A stretch of DNA of 64,000 nucleotides, from assembly GCA_030651895.1 (NCBI GenBank), contig JAUSBR010000009.1, forward strand, positions 1 through 64,000. The letters are read 5' to 3'. Shown in pieces: positions 7,960 through 15,789 of this stretch. The notes below the pieces were generated by a model. It was not told the origin of the DNA and did no database searches. It was given only the letters and a program-made list of their open reading frames with translations. Each line of letters begins with the position of its first letter. Within the stretch, counting starts at the first letter, position 1. Position numbers and translations under genes: made by a program. This stretch comes from Sideroxyarcus sp. (GTDB lineage Bacteria > Pseudomonadota > Gammaproteobacteria > Burkholderiales > Gallionellaceae).

Positions 7960-8032
7960 CTTCTCTCCTTCGGTGAATCCGGTTCAATTAAACAGGTGCC
8001 GGGGCGTATCGCCCCTGACAAGCGCGCGCATC

Positions 8033-8055
8033 ATAATATAAGCATGTTCTAATAT
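8033..8055 (-). promoter_or_regulatory. Operator-like sequence in the SQR-like gene promoter
   Basis: Read on the minus strand, the 23-nt segment begins ATATTAGAACATGCTTATAT. It matches 17 of 23 positions of the trxC site at 31287-31309, including the first nine bases. It lies between a TTGCAT hexamer (possible -35) and a TATATT/TTATGA-like -10, where a repressor would act. A sulfide- or redox-responsive ArsR-family repressor is a plausible reader; no such regulator gene is in the window. Confidence 0.45.
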
Positions 8056-8095
8056 GCAACCCTTTGATTTGACCCGCGCACCGAGACCAAGCCTC

Positions 8096-8388
8096 CACGC
8101 AGCTTGGATTTCCGTGGAGAGCCACCGCCCCCAATTCCGTTCGTCCTGAGCCTGTCGAAGGATTGAACGGCGCGCCACCCCCAAGCAAGCCTGCGCAGGT
8201 TGGTATTCTTTGGAGAGATGCCGAACAGATATTCCGTTCGTCCTGACCCTTCGACAGGCTCAGGACTAAAGGCATGTCGAAGGATTGAACGGCACACCGC
8301 CCCATGCCCACCAGCGGGTTGGATTTCCGTGGAGAGCCACCGCCCCCTCAACCCCGTTCGTCCTGAGCCTGTCGAAGGATTGAACGGC
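8096..8388. repeat. Three tandem composite repeat units (family A)
   Basis: The 468-base gap between the SQR-like and radical SAM genes holds about three degenerate units of ~110 bases. A unit combines GGATTTCCGTGGAGAGCCAC with the family A palindrome CCGTTCGTCCTGAGCCTGTC and the tail GAAGGATTGAACGG. Palindrome copies are at 8136-8170, 8233-8292 (a longer inverted version) and 8353-8388. No open frame or RNA gene was seen among them. Confidence 0.8.
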
Positions 8389-8428
8389 GCTCCGCCCCAG
8401 CAATCCCCCCCTCCCGTTACAATGCATC

Positions 8429-9310
8429 ATGAACCTGCTCTACGACCAACCCCTCTACCGCCCACCCTCCGAAGGCGACAACCTGATCATCCAGGCTACG
8501 CTGGGCTGCAGTTTCAACCAATGCAGCTTCTGCGCCATGTATCGCAGCAAGCAGTATGTCGAACGCCCGCTTGATAACGTGTTCGCCGACATCAGCCAAG
8601 CCGCCGCCGATTGGCCGGAAGCGCAGCGCGTATTCCTGGCCGATGGCGATGCGCTGGCGCTCCCGACCGAACACCTGCTCGCCATCCTGCGCGAACTGGC
8701 CGCGACATTCCCGCGTCTGACGCGCGTCTCCTGCTATGCCACACCCGGCAACCTCCAGCGCAAGAGCGCCGAAGAACTGACTCTGTTGCGTGAACACAAA
8801 CTCACCCTGCTCTACTTCGGCATCGAATCCGGCTCCGACCTCATCCTGAAAAAGATCACCAAGGGCGCCACGCAACGGCGCATGGCCGAAGTGCTGACCA
8901 AGGCACACGCCAGCGGCATGAAAGTCTCCGCCACCGTCATCCTCGGGCTGGGCGGCATCACACACAGCGACGAACACATAGACGGCACCATCGCCCTGCT
9001 CAACAGCTCACCCGTCACCTACCTCTCCACACTGCAACTGTATCTGGACGAAAGCATCATCGAAGAATTCCAGCGCAAGTTCGGTGAGCCGTTCCAGATG
9101 CCGGACGACCTGGCCATATTGAAAGAACAGGAAAGACTCATCAGCGGCCTCAACCCGCCACAACCGATCATCTTCCGCAGCAACCATGCCAGCAATGCAC
9201 TGGCACTCGCCGGGAACCTGCCCAGGGACAAAGAGAAACTGCTGTTGCAACTGCGCGAAGCAATGGCCGGGCATCGGCCGCTACGGCCGGTTTACATGCG
9301 CGGTCTTTGA
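8429..9310 (+). CDS. Radical SAM protein, CX4CX2C type
   Basis: A 293-residue radical SAM enzyme that would bind a 4Fe-4S cluster through C27, C32 and C35 (GCSFNQCSFC). The CX4CX2C spacing is known from one COG1032-like branch and differs from the usual CX3CX2C. YFGIESGSD and a glycine-rich VILGLGGITHSDEH strand fit the SAM-binding TIM barrel. No B12, TRAM or MTTase domain is present. The substrate is unknown; paralogues are often mislabelled coproporphyrinogen oxidase. It is a single gene, directly downstream of the repeat block. Confidence 0.85.
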   Translation: MNLLYDQPLYRPPSEGDNLIIQATLGCSFNQCSFCAMYRSKQYVERPLDNVFADISQAAADWPEAQRVFLADGDALALPTEHLLAILRELAATFPRLTRVSCYATPGNLQRKSAEELTLLREHKLTLLYFGIESGSDLILKKITKGATQRRMAEVLTKAHASGMKVSATVILGLGGITHSDEHIDGTIALLNSSPVTYLSTLQLYLDESIIEEFQRKFGEPFQMPDDLAILKEQERLISGLNPPQPIIFRSNHASNALALAGNLPRDKEKLLLQLREAMAGHRPLRPVYMRGL

Positions 9311-9433
9311 AGCTTTAGGCCATATTTCCACCTCGAAGAAGCAGTAGCCTGCGCGGCCTCCAAGCATCGGGAACTGCTATAATTCGCAGCAACGAAGCCC
9401 GCCAAACTGGCGAGTTGTTTTGGGGAGAAAACG

Positions 9434-9592
9434 ATGAAAGTCAGCACCAGCCTGAACCAGAAAATCGCCCAAGCTGTCCTGACCTCAATGCAGATCGAAG
9501 GCTGCAAGCCGGTACAATCCGCTGCAGTCAAAAAGCAGGCAAAAGCCCTGATGGAACAGCACCATGTTCAAGTATCAGGTCATCGCAAGTAA
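9434..9592 (+). CDS. Small VbhA-like antitoxin, orphan
   Basis: A 52-residue protein starting ATG at 9434 with a GGGGAGAAAACG ribosome site. The segment LTSMQIEGCKP contains SxxxEG, which matches the inhibitory [S/T]xxxE[G/N] helix that VbhA/FicA-type antitoxins insert into the active site of Fic AMP-transferases. No Fic toxin gene (HxFx(D/E)GNGR motif) was found nearby. It is therefore an orphan antitoxin or an unrelated small protein with a chance motif. It precedes a real toxin-antitoxin pair by 64 bases. Confidence 0.5.
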   Translation: MKVSTSLNQKIAQAVLTSMQIEGCKPVQSAAVKKQAKALMEQHHVQVSGHRK

Positions 9593-9656
9593 TACTTGGC
9601 TCTAGAATAACCGGGAGTTGTCCGTAATAGTTTTCGTCAGCCATACGAAAGGAAAC

Positions 9657-9881
9657 ATGATGAACAGAATCGACGTTCCTATTGCACAGCTTTCATTCAC
9701 CCAAAAATTGGATTTAATGGAAATGCTGTGGGCAGACATGGCAGGCAACGAAAATAATCTGGAATCTCCGGCATGGCATGGTGCGATCCTTAATGATCGC
9801 GAAGCTGCCCTGAATGCAGGCAAGGTAACCGTTTCAAACTGGGAAGAAGCCAAAGAAAGAATCAAGAAAAACGTCGCATGA
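9657..9881 (+). CDS. Addiction module antitoxin of the ParE/RelE-type pair
   Basis: A 74-residue protein with the form of the addiction module antitoxins found next to ParE-like toxins: an N-terminal segment LSFTQKLDLMEMLWADM, then a central WHGAILNDREAALNAG and a C-terminal helix SNWEEAKERIKKNV. Two adjacent ATGs (9657 and 9660) follow the ribosome site AAAGGAAA; the first is used here. The stop overlaps the toxin start as ATGA. It is expected to neutralise the toxin and repress the operon. Confidence 0.85.
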   Translation: MMNRIDVPIAQLSFTQKLDLMEMLWADMAGNENNLESPAWHGAILNDREAALNAGKVTVSNWEEAKERIKKNVA

Positions 9882-10171
9882 GGATAAAGATCCTCAGCGC
9901 CGCAGAGTGCGATCTCGAAGAAGGCCACCGGTTCTACGAAACACAAGCCGACGGTCTCGGCAATTATTTCCTGGACACGCTCTACTCCGACATTGACTCA
10001 CTGGCCTACTTTGCGGGCATACACCGCGTAGTGCTGGGCTACCACCGGTTACTCTCCAAACGTTTCCCATTCGCTGTTTATTATCGTGTCGCTAACGACG
10101 AAGTCATCGTATTCGCTGTTCTTGATTGCCGTCGAAATCCAAGCTGGATAAGGAAAAAGCTATCCAAGTGA
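9878..10171 (+). CDS. ParE/RelE superfamily toxin
   Basis: A 97-residue toxin of the RelE/ParE fold: helical N-terminus (AAECDLEEGHRFYETQA), then a beta sheet ending FAVYYRVANDEVIVFAVLDC and RRNPSWIRKKL. The core YYRV...VIVFAVLDCRRNP is typical of plasmid-stabilisation family members. Whether it attacks gyrase or mRNA cannot be decided from the sequence. It is translated with its antitoxin through a 4-base overlap and is part of the accessory region that leads to the RT island. Confidence 0.88.
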   Translation: MRIKILSAAECDLEEGHRFYETQADGLGNYFLDTLYSDIDSLAYFAGIHRVVLGYHRLLSKRFPFAVYYRVANDEVIVFAVLDCRRNPSWIRKKLSK

Positions 10172-10205
10172 TGCGCAAGGAAGACATCACATCGCGCTCT
10201 ATGGC

Positions 10206-10380
10206 GTGGGTAACAGAGTGTTTCTGCAAGCAGGCAAGCGCAACTTCCAACGATTCCTCGACGATTTCATATTCCAACTGGATGCTGCGGAATGGAAAGC
10301 TTTAAGGTCACAAATTGTGACCTTAAACGAAAAACCCGCCGGGCGCGGCGGACGGCGGTACGCCCCCTACGCGGATGCTC
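10206..10380 (+). pseudogene. Remnant of an ORF6N-domain gene
   Basis: The frame reads RNFQRFLDDFIFQL, then DAAEWKALRSQIVTLNEK and GRGGRRYAPYA. This closely resembles the core of ORF6N domains (typically ...FMFQLT..E...LRSQIVT...GGRRYLPYAFTE). The N-terminal half of the domain is missing and the usual FTEQG continuation is replaced by unrelated sequence, so the gene looks truncated at both ends. ORF6N proteins are usually phage- or island-borne. No other phage gene is present. Confidence 0.7.
10301..10327. repeat. 27-bp perfect palindrome
   Basis: Two 13-base arms (TTTAAGGTCACAA and its exact complement) flank one central A. It lies inside the ORF6N remnant, across the codons for ALRSQIVTL. 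A perfect 13-bp dyad is longer than expected by chance and could be an operator. The coding constraint of the RSQIVT motif explains part of the symmetry. Confidence 0.85.
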
Positions 10381-10620
10381 GCACAAAGGGGGGTGGCCTA
10401 ACGGACAATCCAGAATCAAACCAGCCCTTTCGTCGCATTGACATAGCCCGCCCTGCCCCCTACAGTTCGAACCTCTTGCAACTCTACCGAATGCACATCC
10501 CGCCACATGAATGGCGCGAGGCTCACGGCAGAATCCCCAGAACAGTGAGGCTGGCGCAGGACAAGAACCCGCAATGACGGGTACTAGCCAGCACACGACT
10601 GTTCGCAAAAGGGGAAGCAC

Positions 10621-11451
10621 TTGTCTCAACCGCAAGCCAACAACCAGAACCCGCTCTCCGCCAGCGAACCCTGGAACCTCGTCGCCGACGGCTACGCCGA
10701 GACCACCATGCTCGTGTTCGAGCAATTCGCCGACGAAGCCATCGCCGCCAGCAACCTCAAACCGAACTCCACCGTACTCGATGTCGCCTGTGGCCCCGGC
10801 ACACTCGCGCTCAGGCTTGCGCAGCATGCCGAACAAGTCCACGGCATCGACTTCTCCGAAGCCATGCTCGCCGTCTTCCGCAACAAGATCGAACAAGCCG
10901 GACACCGCAACATCGCCCTGCACTGCGGCGATGCGCAGACCCTGCCCTATGCGGATGCAAGCTTCGACGCCGCCTTCTCGCTGTTCGGCCTCATGTTCTT
11001 CCCCGACAGGCAAAAGGGCTTCGCCGAAATCCACCGCACCCTCAAACCGGGCGGCAGCATCGCCATCACCAGTTGGGCGCCCGTGGACCAATCGCCCGCC
11101 ATGCAAACCATGTTCGGCGCACTGCGCGCCATCAAGCCCGACCTGCCGCAACCGCAACGCTCCGTCACCACACTGGAGAACCCCGAACGCTTCAAACAAG
11201 AGATGGAAGAAGCCGGATTCCGCAACATCGAGATACGCAGCGTCACCAAAGCCTTCCCCACCGGCAGCACCGGCGAATTCTGGGACAACATGGTCAAGGG
11301 CAGCGCACCGATTCAGATGATGAAGAAGGGATTGGGTGAAGCGTTGTGGCGCGAGAAAGAAAAGCTCGCGCTGGCCTGGCTGGAGGAGACACTGCCTACG
11401 CTGAAGGGGCCGCTGACTTCGGATGCTTGGTTGGGGGTGGGGGTGAAGTGA
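10621..11451 (+). CDS. Class I SAM-dependent methyltransferase
   Basis: A 276-residue methyltransferase of the UbiE/BioC-like type. Motif I is VLDVACGPGTLALRLA, the acidic loop is VHGIDFSEAML and a later motif is RTLKPGGSIAITSW. The C-terminal part has no recognisable extra domain. The start is TTG at 10621 preceded by AGGGGAAG; no ATG is positioned better. It ends 28 bases before the primase-like gene of the RT island, but its base composition resembles the chromosome more than the island does. It may supply the island's promoter by read-through. Substrate unknown. Confidence 0.8.
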   Translation: MSQPQANNQNPLSASEPWNLVADGYAETTMLVFEQFADEAIAASNLKPNSTVLDVACGPGTLALRLAQHAEQVHGIDFSEAMLAVFRNKIEQAGHRNIALHCGDAQTLPYADASFDAAFSLFGLMFFPDRQKGFAEIHRTLKPGGSIAITSWAPVDQSPAMQTMFGALRAIKPDLPQPQRSVTTLENPERFKQEMEEAGFRNIEIRSVTKAFPTGSTGEFWDNMVKGSAPIQMMKKGLGEALWREKEKLALAWLEETLPTLKGPLTSDAWLGVGVK

Positions 11452-11479
11452 TAACTGCAAAAAAACTGTGGGCACCTGA

Positions 11480-12532
11480 ATGCCCTACGCCCGCATGAAT
11501 TTATCCTCAATAAGGGAGATTCCAGTAATCGAGGTAGCCACTCGCCTTGGCATTCAAGTACGTGGCACCAAGGCCATGTGCTTCTCCGGGCACGACAAGA
11601 ATTCACCAAGTTTATCCTTTCATAAGGCCCACAATACTTGGCGATGCTTTGGTGCATGCGGCAAGCATGGTGACACCATCGCATTGGTTATGGAGAAGGA
11701 AGGTGTGGACTTCAAGTCCGCTGTTGAGTGGCTTGCTCAAAACTTTGCTATCGATGTTGAGCCAGGCCGTCGTGGTCAGCGCAGGCAAACGCGTTCATGC
11801 ATAACCAAGAAAAGTACAATCATGGCAGCACCACTGCCAGAGTCAGAATATATTGCGGACCCTGAGTTGTATGCGTGGTTTATCAGCAAGTGCGATTTAG
11901 TCACAAGCGCAGCTGGGATCAAATATCTCGATTCTCATGGCATCTCATCAGAGACTGCTCAACGGTTTAACATCCGTCAGTTGAGTAAGCCTGGATATGC
12001 GTTGCAAAAGCTAGTGGAGACATGGGGCGAGCAACGAGTTTGCAGCAGTGGAATTGCCTGGTGCAAAGATGGTCACGCAGACAGGTTGATTTGGAACTCA
12101 TACGCGCTTTTATTCCCCTTCTACAACGATGGGCAGATCACGTACATTCAAGCCCGGATGATTGGCGGAGACAAAAAATTCCTAAACCTACGTGGCATTG
12201 TTAAACCGTTATTCAACATAGATCGACTTAGCGGACTTCAGCCAGGTCATACGGTACATCTCTGCGAAGGCGTTCCTGATGCAATCGCTCTTGAGTCTCA
12301 GAATCTAATCGGAATCGGCATTTTAGGTGCTACATCATTTCGAGCTGAGTGGGTGGATCGGTTCCTGAAATTCAGGGTAATCGTCCTCGGCGACGGCGAC
12401 CAAGCAGGCGCGAAATTTGCGAGTGACATTTCCCGATTCTTCATGGAACGCGGCAAGCCGGTGCAATGTATGTCGCTACCGAAGGGGAAGGATGTTGCGG
12501 ATGTGTTAGCTCAGGGAGGTAGTGCCAAATGA
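11480..12532 (+). CDS. CHC2 zinc-finger / Toprim primase-like protein
   Basis: A 350-residue DnaG-type primase fragment without helicase-interaction domain. The N-terminal zinc finger has C34, H38, C56 and C60 around SPSLSF and WRCFGAC. The central region carries a partial primase core (LLFPFYNDGQITYIQAR). The Toprim domain shows E263 in HLCEGVPDAIAL and D305/D307 in VIVLGDGDQAG, so the metal-binding residues for nucleotidyl transfer are intact. A stop immediately precedes the ATG at 11480. The gene ends in a 4-base ATGA overlap with the reverse transcriptase, so the two are translationally coupled. Base composition is AT-richer than in the flanks. Likely partner in a defence or retroelement system; not the housekeeping primase. 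Confidence 0.85.
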   Translation: MPYARMNLSSIREIPVIEVATRLGIQVRGTKAMCFSGHDKNSPSLSFHKAHNTWRCFGACGKHGDTIALVMEKEGVDFKSAVEWLAQNFAIDVEPGRRGQRRQTRSCITKKSTIMAAPLPESEYIADPELYAWFISKCDLVTSAAGIKYLDSHGISSETAQRFNIRQLSKPGYALQKLVETWGEQRVCSSGIAWCKDGHADRLIWNSYALLFPFYNDGQITYIQARMIGGDKKFLNLRGIVKPLFNIDRLSGLQPGHTVHLCEGVPDAIALESQNLIGIGILGATSFRAEWVDRFLKFRVIVLGDGDQAGAKFASDISRFFMERGKPVQCMSLPKGKDVADVLAQGGSAK

Positions 12533-15500
12533 GTTTTTTGCAATTAGTTACCGATCAATTGAACCTACGGTGGGCTTGGGAAAAGGTACGACGAGCTTCA
12601 GTGCCGGGAGACGTCTGGATTGACGAAATCGAACTGGCAGAATTTGAACTCGAATTGGAGCGCAATCTCCAAAGCATCGCCGCTGAGATTCGAAAGGGAC
12701 GCTATCGTCTACGCCCCCTTCGCCCAATGGCTTTCCCCAAGAACCCCTCGAAAGAAGGCGAACAGCGAGTGCGACAGTATTTCAATGTAGCCGTTCGCGA
12801 CCAAATCGCATGGACAGCGGTTGTAAACGTAATTGGTCCATATCTTGACCCGCAGATGCCTGCGTGGAGTTATGGGAACCGCCTGTTCCGCAGCATCTGG
12901 GTAGATACAGATAACGACGGGATACACCGTCGGAAGATTGGCAGGTATCGCCACACGTCCGGACAAATTTACCTCCCGTTTGGACAAAGCTGGCCTGTAT
13001 TTCGGCGACATGTGTTTCTCACCACGATGGCAATGAATGCCAAAGCGGGATCAGCGTCAACTGATCAGATGACGCAAGAGGATTCGGAGGAGCTAGACCT
13101 GCAGACGCGGTTAAAGGATGAACACCGCTGCCCTTTCGTTCAGAAAGAGTATTGGGTTAGCAAGAAGCCAGCAGATAGTAAAGAAAGTCTGTTCTGGTGC
13201 AGCGTCGATTTGGAAAAGTTCTATCCTTCACTAAAGCTCGCGGTCGTTCGCCAGAACATAATCGACTATCTCCCTGCCGATATCAAAGTCGATGCTGCGA
13301 ACCTGATCGATTCGATGATGAAATTCAAATTGGACACCGAGGAATGGGCCAAAAAAGAACTTGCAGAAATTGGCCTAAAAGCCAACCAACGTTCCTTTAA
13401 TGCAATCCCAACGGGCCTTTTTGTGGCTGGCTTCCTTGCGAATGTGGGGCTTCTCAAAGTGGATCTCGCGGTTGCAGAACGGCTGAAATCCCTGAATGTC
13501 GCCCATTTTCGCTTTGTTGATGACCATATTGTCTTGGCATACAGCTTTGACGACCTCGTTAACTGGATAGATGAGTATGTAGGCTTATTGGCTGATTCGG
13601 GTACGGGTGCAAGAGTCAATCCAGAAAAGATCGAACCAGAAGCTCTTGCAACATATTTTTCTTCCAGAAGGAAATCCAGAAAGAGTCTACGCGACGACTT
13701 TGACAGCGCTGCGAAGGCATGTAAATTAAACCCGCAATTTCCAACACCACTGATGACTAAGACACTCGCGCTCGTGTCCGCAATCGCGAGAATTGAGTTC
13801 GATTTGCTTGATGAAGGTGAGCTAATTGCTCTGACAGATCAGCTCGAACATATGCTCTTAGTTGACTTGCCTGAAGCAGAGATACCTGAGAAGACACGGC
13901 TTTCCTTCGCAGCTACCAGGCTTGTCAGATTGGCAGAGTGTCGCCTCTCAAGTAATGCAAGTTTGGTGCAACTCGCCTGCCAAGGACAGTACCTAGACGC
14001 AAACTTGGCCGACAAGGACCTATCAACTGAACAGCGGCAAAATCTGGCAGCGGAATTAAAAGACAACCAAGACAAATTGCAGAAACAACATCTTGCACTC
14101 GAACGAGAAGTTCGTAGGGCATTTGGCCTATTGCGCAAAGTCCTTCAGGAACGCCCTGACCGAGTTAGGCTTTGGACAAGAGCGATTCTTATGTGTCGCC
14201 AGACTGGTGTTATGGGTTTAAAAGATATTTTCGATGACATCCTTCGAGTAAAAAACGAAATCAACAACTCTTTGGCTGCTTCCTTGGCCGCTGAATACTT
14301 ACTCGCAAACACCTACTCGCTGTTAGGTTCCGAAGCAATCATTGCAGCACGACTTCTTGTCGACCCCAATGTCGCGGAATGGCGGAGAAAAGCCGCACGC
14401 TCTTTCCTGACAGATATTTCGAATGTGCCTCTAAACGAGCCGCCATCTTTTGGGCGACGCTGGTTTCTGCATACCAGTTGGAAACAATTCTGCTTCGGCA
14501 TATTTTGTGCGGATTTAATCATCAAGTCGACTTTGCCAGAAAATGATTGCTACAGATTGGTATTGCCTGCCAAAGTAATCGCGGAAGGTGAGCTGTGTCT
14601 AGTCGACAATACAGTTACGGAGCAATTCCAGAGTTTGGCGTGGTGGGCAGCAAAACCAGCTTTGCGGGAGCTATCTAGCCACGCGCCAAGCTGGGTCATA
14701 GAAATTGGCCGCCTATTACCGCCATCGTACAAATCTTTCGCATTCTGGCGCTTCTTCCCATTCGACGCTCCAGAGGCAGTGCTGCTGAGCATGAGTACTA
14801 ACAGGAAACATTCGCAAAATGTAGCTCAGATGGCGGGCTGGTGGTACGACGCACTTAGTGCAAGGGGAGATTTCGCGAAAAGTCTAATGTTAAAAGAGCG
14901 CTCGCCCGAAATTGCCAGTGCCGTGAGGAATCTCCAATCTGCGAGCAATTCGCGTTTTGTATCACTGCACGAGTGGTGCGATGATATTAGAAAGATTTAT
15001 GAACAAGACCCTTCAGATCCCAGAGCCAGTGAGTGGACTGCTCTAGAAATCGTCCGGCAGATATGTAAGCTCATAACTGACTCACAGCCATTTAGTACTG
15101 AGTATGCCGCGAAACAGAAAAACATACGTACCACCCCTCTATGCTTGCATCCTGCGAATTTTCGCGTTCCTAGAGAATGGCTGGAATTGGAATCGCTCAC
15201 GTGGGGCGACTGGGTAGATGCAATTTGCGACAACCAGTCGGCTGTACAAATAGCAAAAGTACCGGATGACCTCCATGTAATAGATTTTCGCTATGCGCCG
15301 GTCTCGAGTCCGGAGAATGCTCTCTTCGATTCTGTTAATCCTGTTCGCGGCCTTGGCTTGCTGCTTTATGGGCTGTTGCGCCACGACTTCAGCTTACCTT
15401 CTGTTTGGAACGGGCCAGGTCACGCCGATGTGCTGAACCTACTACCTCGGCATTTGCTAAGTGAAATGACATATTCATCGTTGACGCTAGGAGTCTTGCA

Positions 15501-15789
15501 GGGATGTTTACAACCACGTGCTATGGAGAACCTATTCTTCCTCGTGGAGGAATCCTTGGGGATTTACCTTGACGATGACTCCGGTCATGATCCGATAAAA
15601 TTCATTGATGCCAAACAAGTACGCCATGCAATTGAGAAGTGCAAATCCACTCTGGAAAAAAACCAACTTTCTACAATTAACCATCGAGCGAGACAATTGA
15701 CGCCAATAAGCATTCGACTTTTGTCCAAGCCGAACTGGACAAAGGCATTCGGTGACTTACAAGATGAAGGCGGGGCGAATGAGCACTAA
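12529..15789 (+). CDS. Large reverse transcriptase of the UG/defence-associated type
   Basis: A 1086-residue protein. The RT palm and fingers occupy roughly residues 40-400. Motif A is SVDLEKFYPSL (catalytic D227), motif B is NAIPTGLFVAGFLANV (residues 291-306) and the catalytic box is FRFVDDHIV (D331, D332), so the usual YxDD reads FVDD. About 690 C-terminal residues are mostly helical and carry no domain I recognise. No maturase, endonuclease or DGR features are present. The shape fits the UG/Abi group of host-beneficial RTs, several of which block phage. It overlaps the upstream primase-like gene by 4 bases and the downstream nitrilase gene by 11, an arrangement expected of one functional unit. 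AT-richer than its surroundings, so probably acquired. Confidence 0.88.
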   Translation: MSFLQLVTDQLNLRWAWEKVRRASVPGDVWIDEIELAEFELELERNLQSIAAEIRKGRYRLRPLRPMAFPKNPSKEGEQRVRQYFNVAVRDQIAWTAVVNVIGPYLDPQMPAWSYGNRLFRSIWVDTDNDGIHRRKIGRYRHTSGQIYLPFGQSWPVFRRHVFLTTMAMNAKAGSASTDQMTQEDSEELDLQTRLKDEHRCPFVQKEYWVSKKPADSKESLFWCSVDLEKFYPSLKLAVVRQNIIDYLPADIKVDAANLIDSMMKFKLDTEEWAKKELAEIGLKANQRSFNAIPTGLFVAGFLANVGLLKVDLAVAERLKSLNVAHFRFVDDHIVLAYSFDDLVNWIDEYVGLLADSGTGARVNPEKIEPEALATYFSSRRKSRKSLRDDFDSAAKACKLNPQFPTPLMTKTLALVSAIARIEFDLLDEGELIALTDQLEHMLLVDLPEAEIPEKTRLSFAATRLVRLAECRLSSNASLVQLACQGQYLDANLADKDLSTEQRQNLAAELKDNQDKLQKQHLALEREVRRAFGLLRKVLQERPDRVRLWTRAILMCRQTGVMGLKDIFDDILRVKNEINNSLAASLAAEYLLANTYSLLGSEAIIAARLLVDPNVAEWRRKAARSFLTDISNVPLNEPPSFGRRWFLHTSWKQFCFGIFCADLIIKSTLPENDCYRLVLPAKVIAEGELCLVDNTVTEQFQSLAWWAAKPALRELSSHAPSWVIEIGRLLPPSYKSFAFWRFFPFDAPEAVLLSMSTNRKHSQNVAQMAGWWYDALSARGDFAKSLMLKERSPEIASAVRNLQSASNSRFVSLHEWCDDIRKIYEQDPSDPRASEWTALEIVRQICKLITDSQPFSTEYAAKQKNIRTTPLCLHPANFRVPREWLELESLTWGDWVDAICDNQSAVQIAKVPDDLHVIDFRYAPVSSPENALFDSVNPVRGLGLLLYGLLRHDFSLPSVWNGPGHADVLNLLPRHLLSEMTYSSLTLGVLQGCLQPRAMENLFFLVEESLGIYLDDDSGHDPIKFIDAKQVRHAIEKCKSTLEKNQLSTINHRARQLTPISIRLLSKPNWTKAFGDLQDEGGANEH

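Noticed and set aside
8096-8388. CRISPR-like array
   Set aside because: The repeats are degenerate palindromes of uneven spacing, the between-parts also repeat, and there is no cas gene.
9434-10580. Prophage remnant
   Set aside because: Only one ORF6N fragment is phage-like; no integrase, structural or lysis genes and no attachment duplication were found.
11480-12532. Housekeeping DNA primase DnaG
   Set aside because: It is too short, lacks the helicase-interaction domain, and is embedded in the RT island away from rpoD/rpsU.
12529-15789. Group II intron or diversity-generating retroelement RT
   Set aside because: There is no maturase X or endonuclease domain, no intron RNA boundary, and no template/variable repeat or target gene was recognised.
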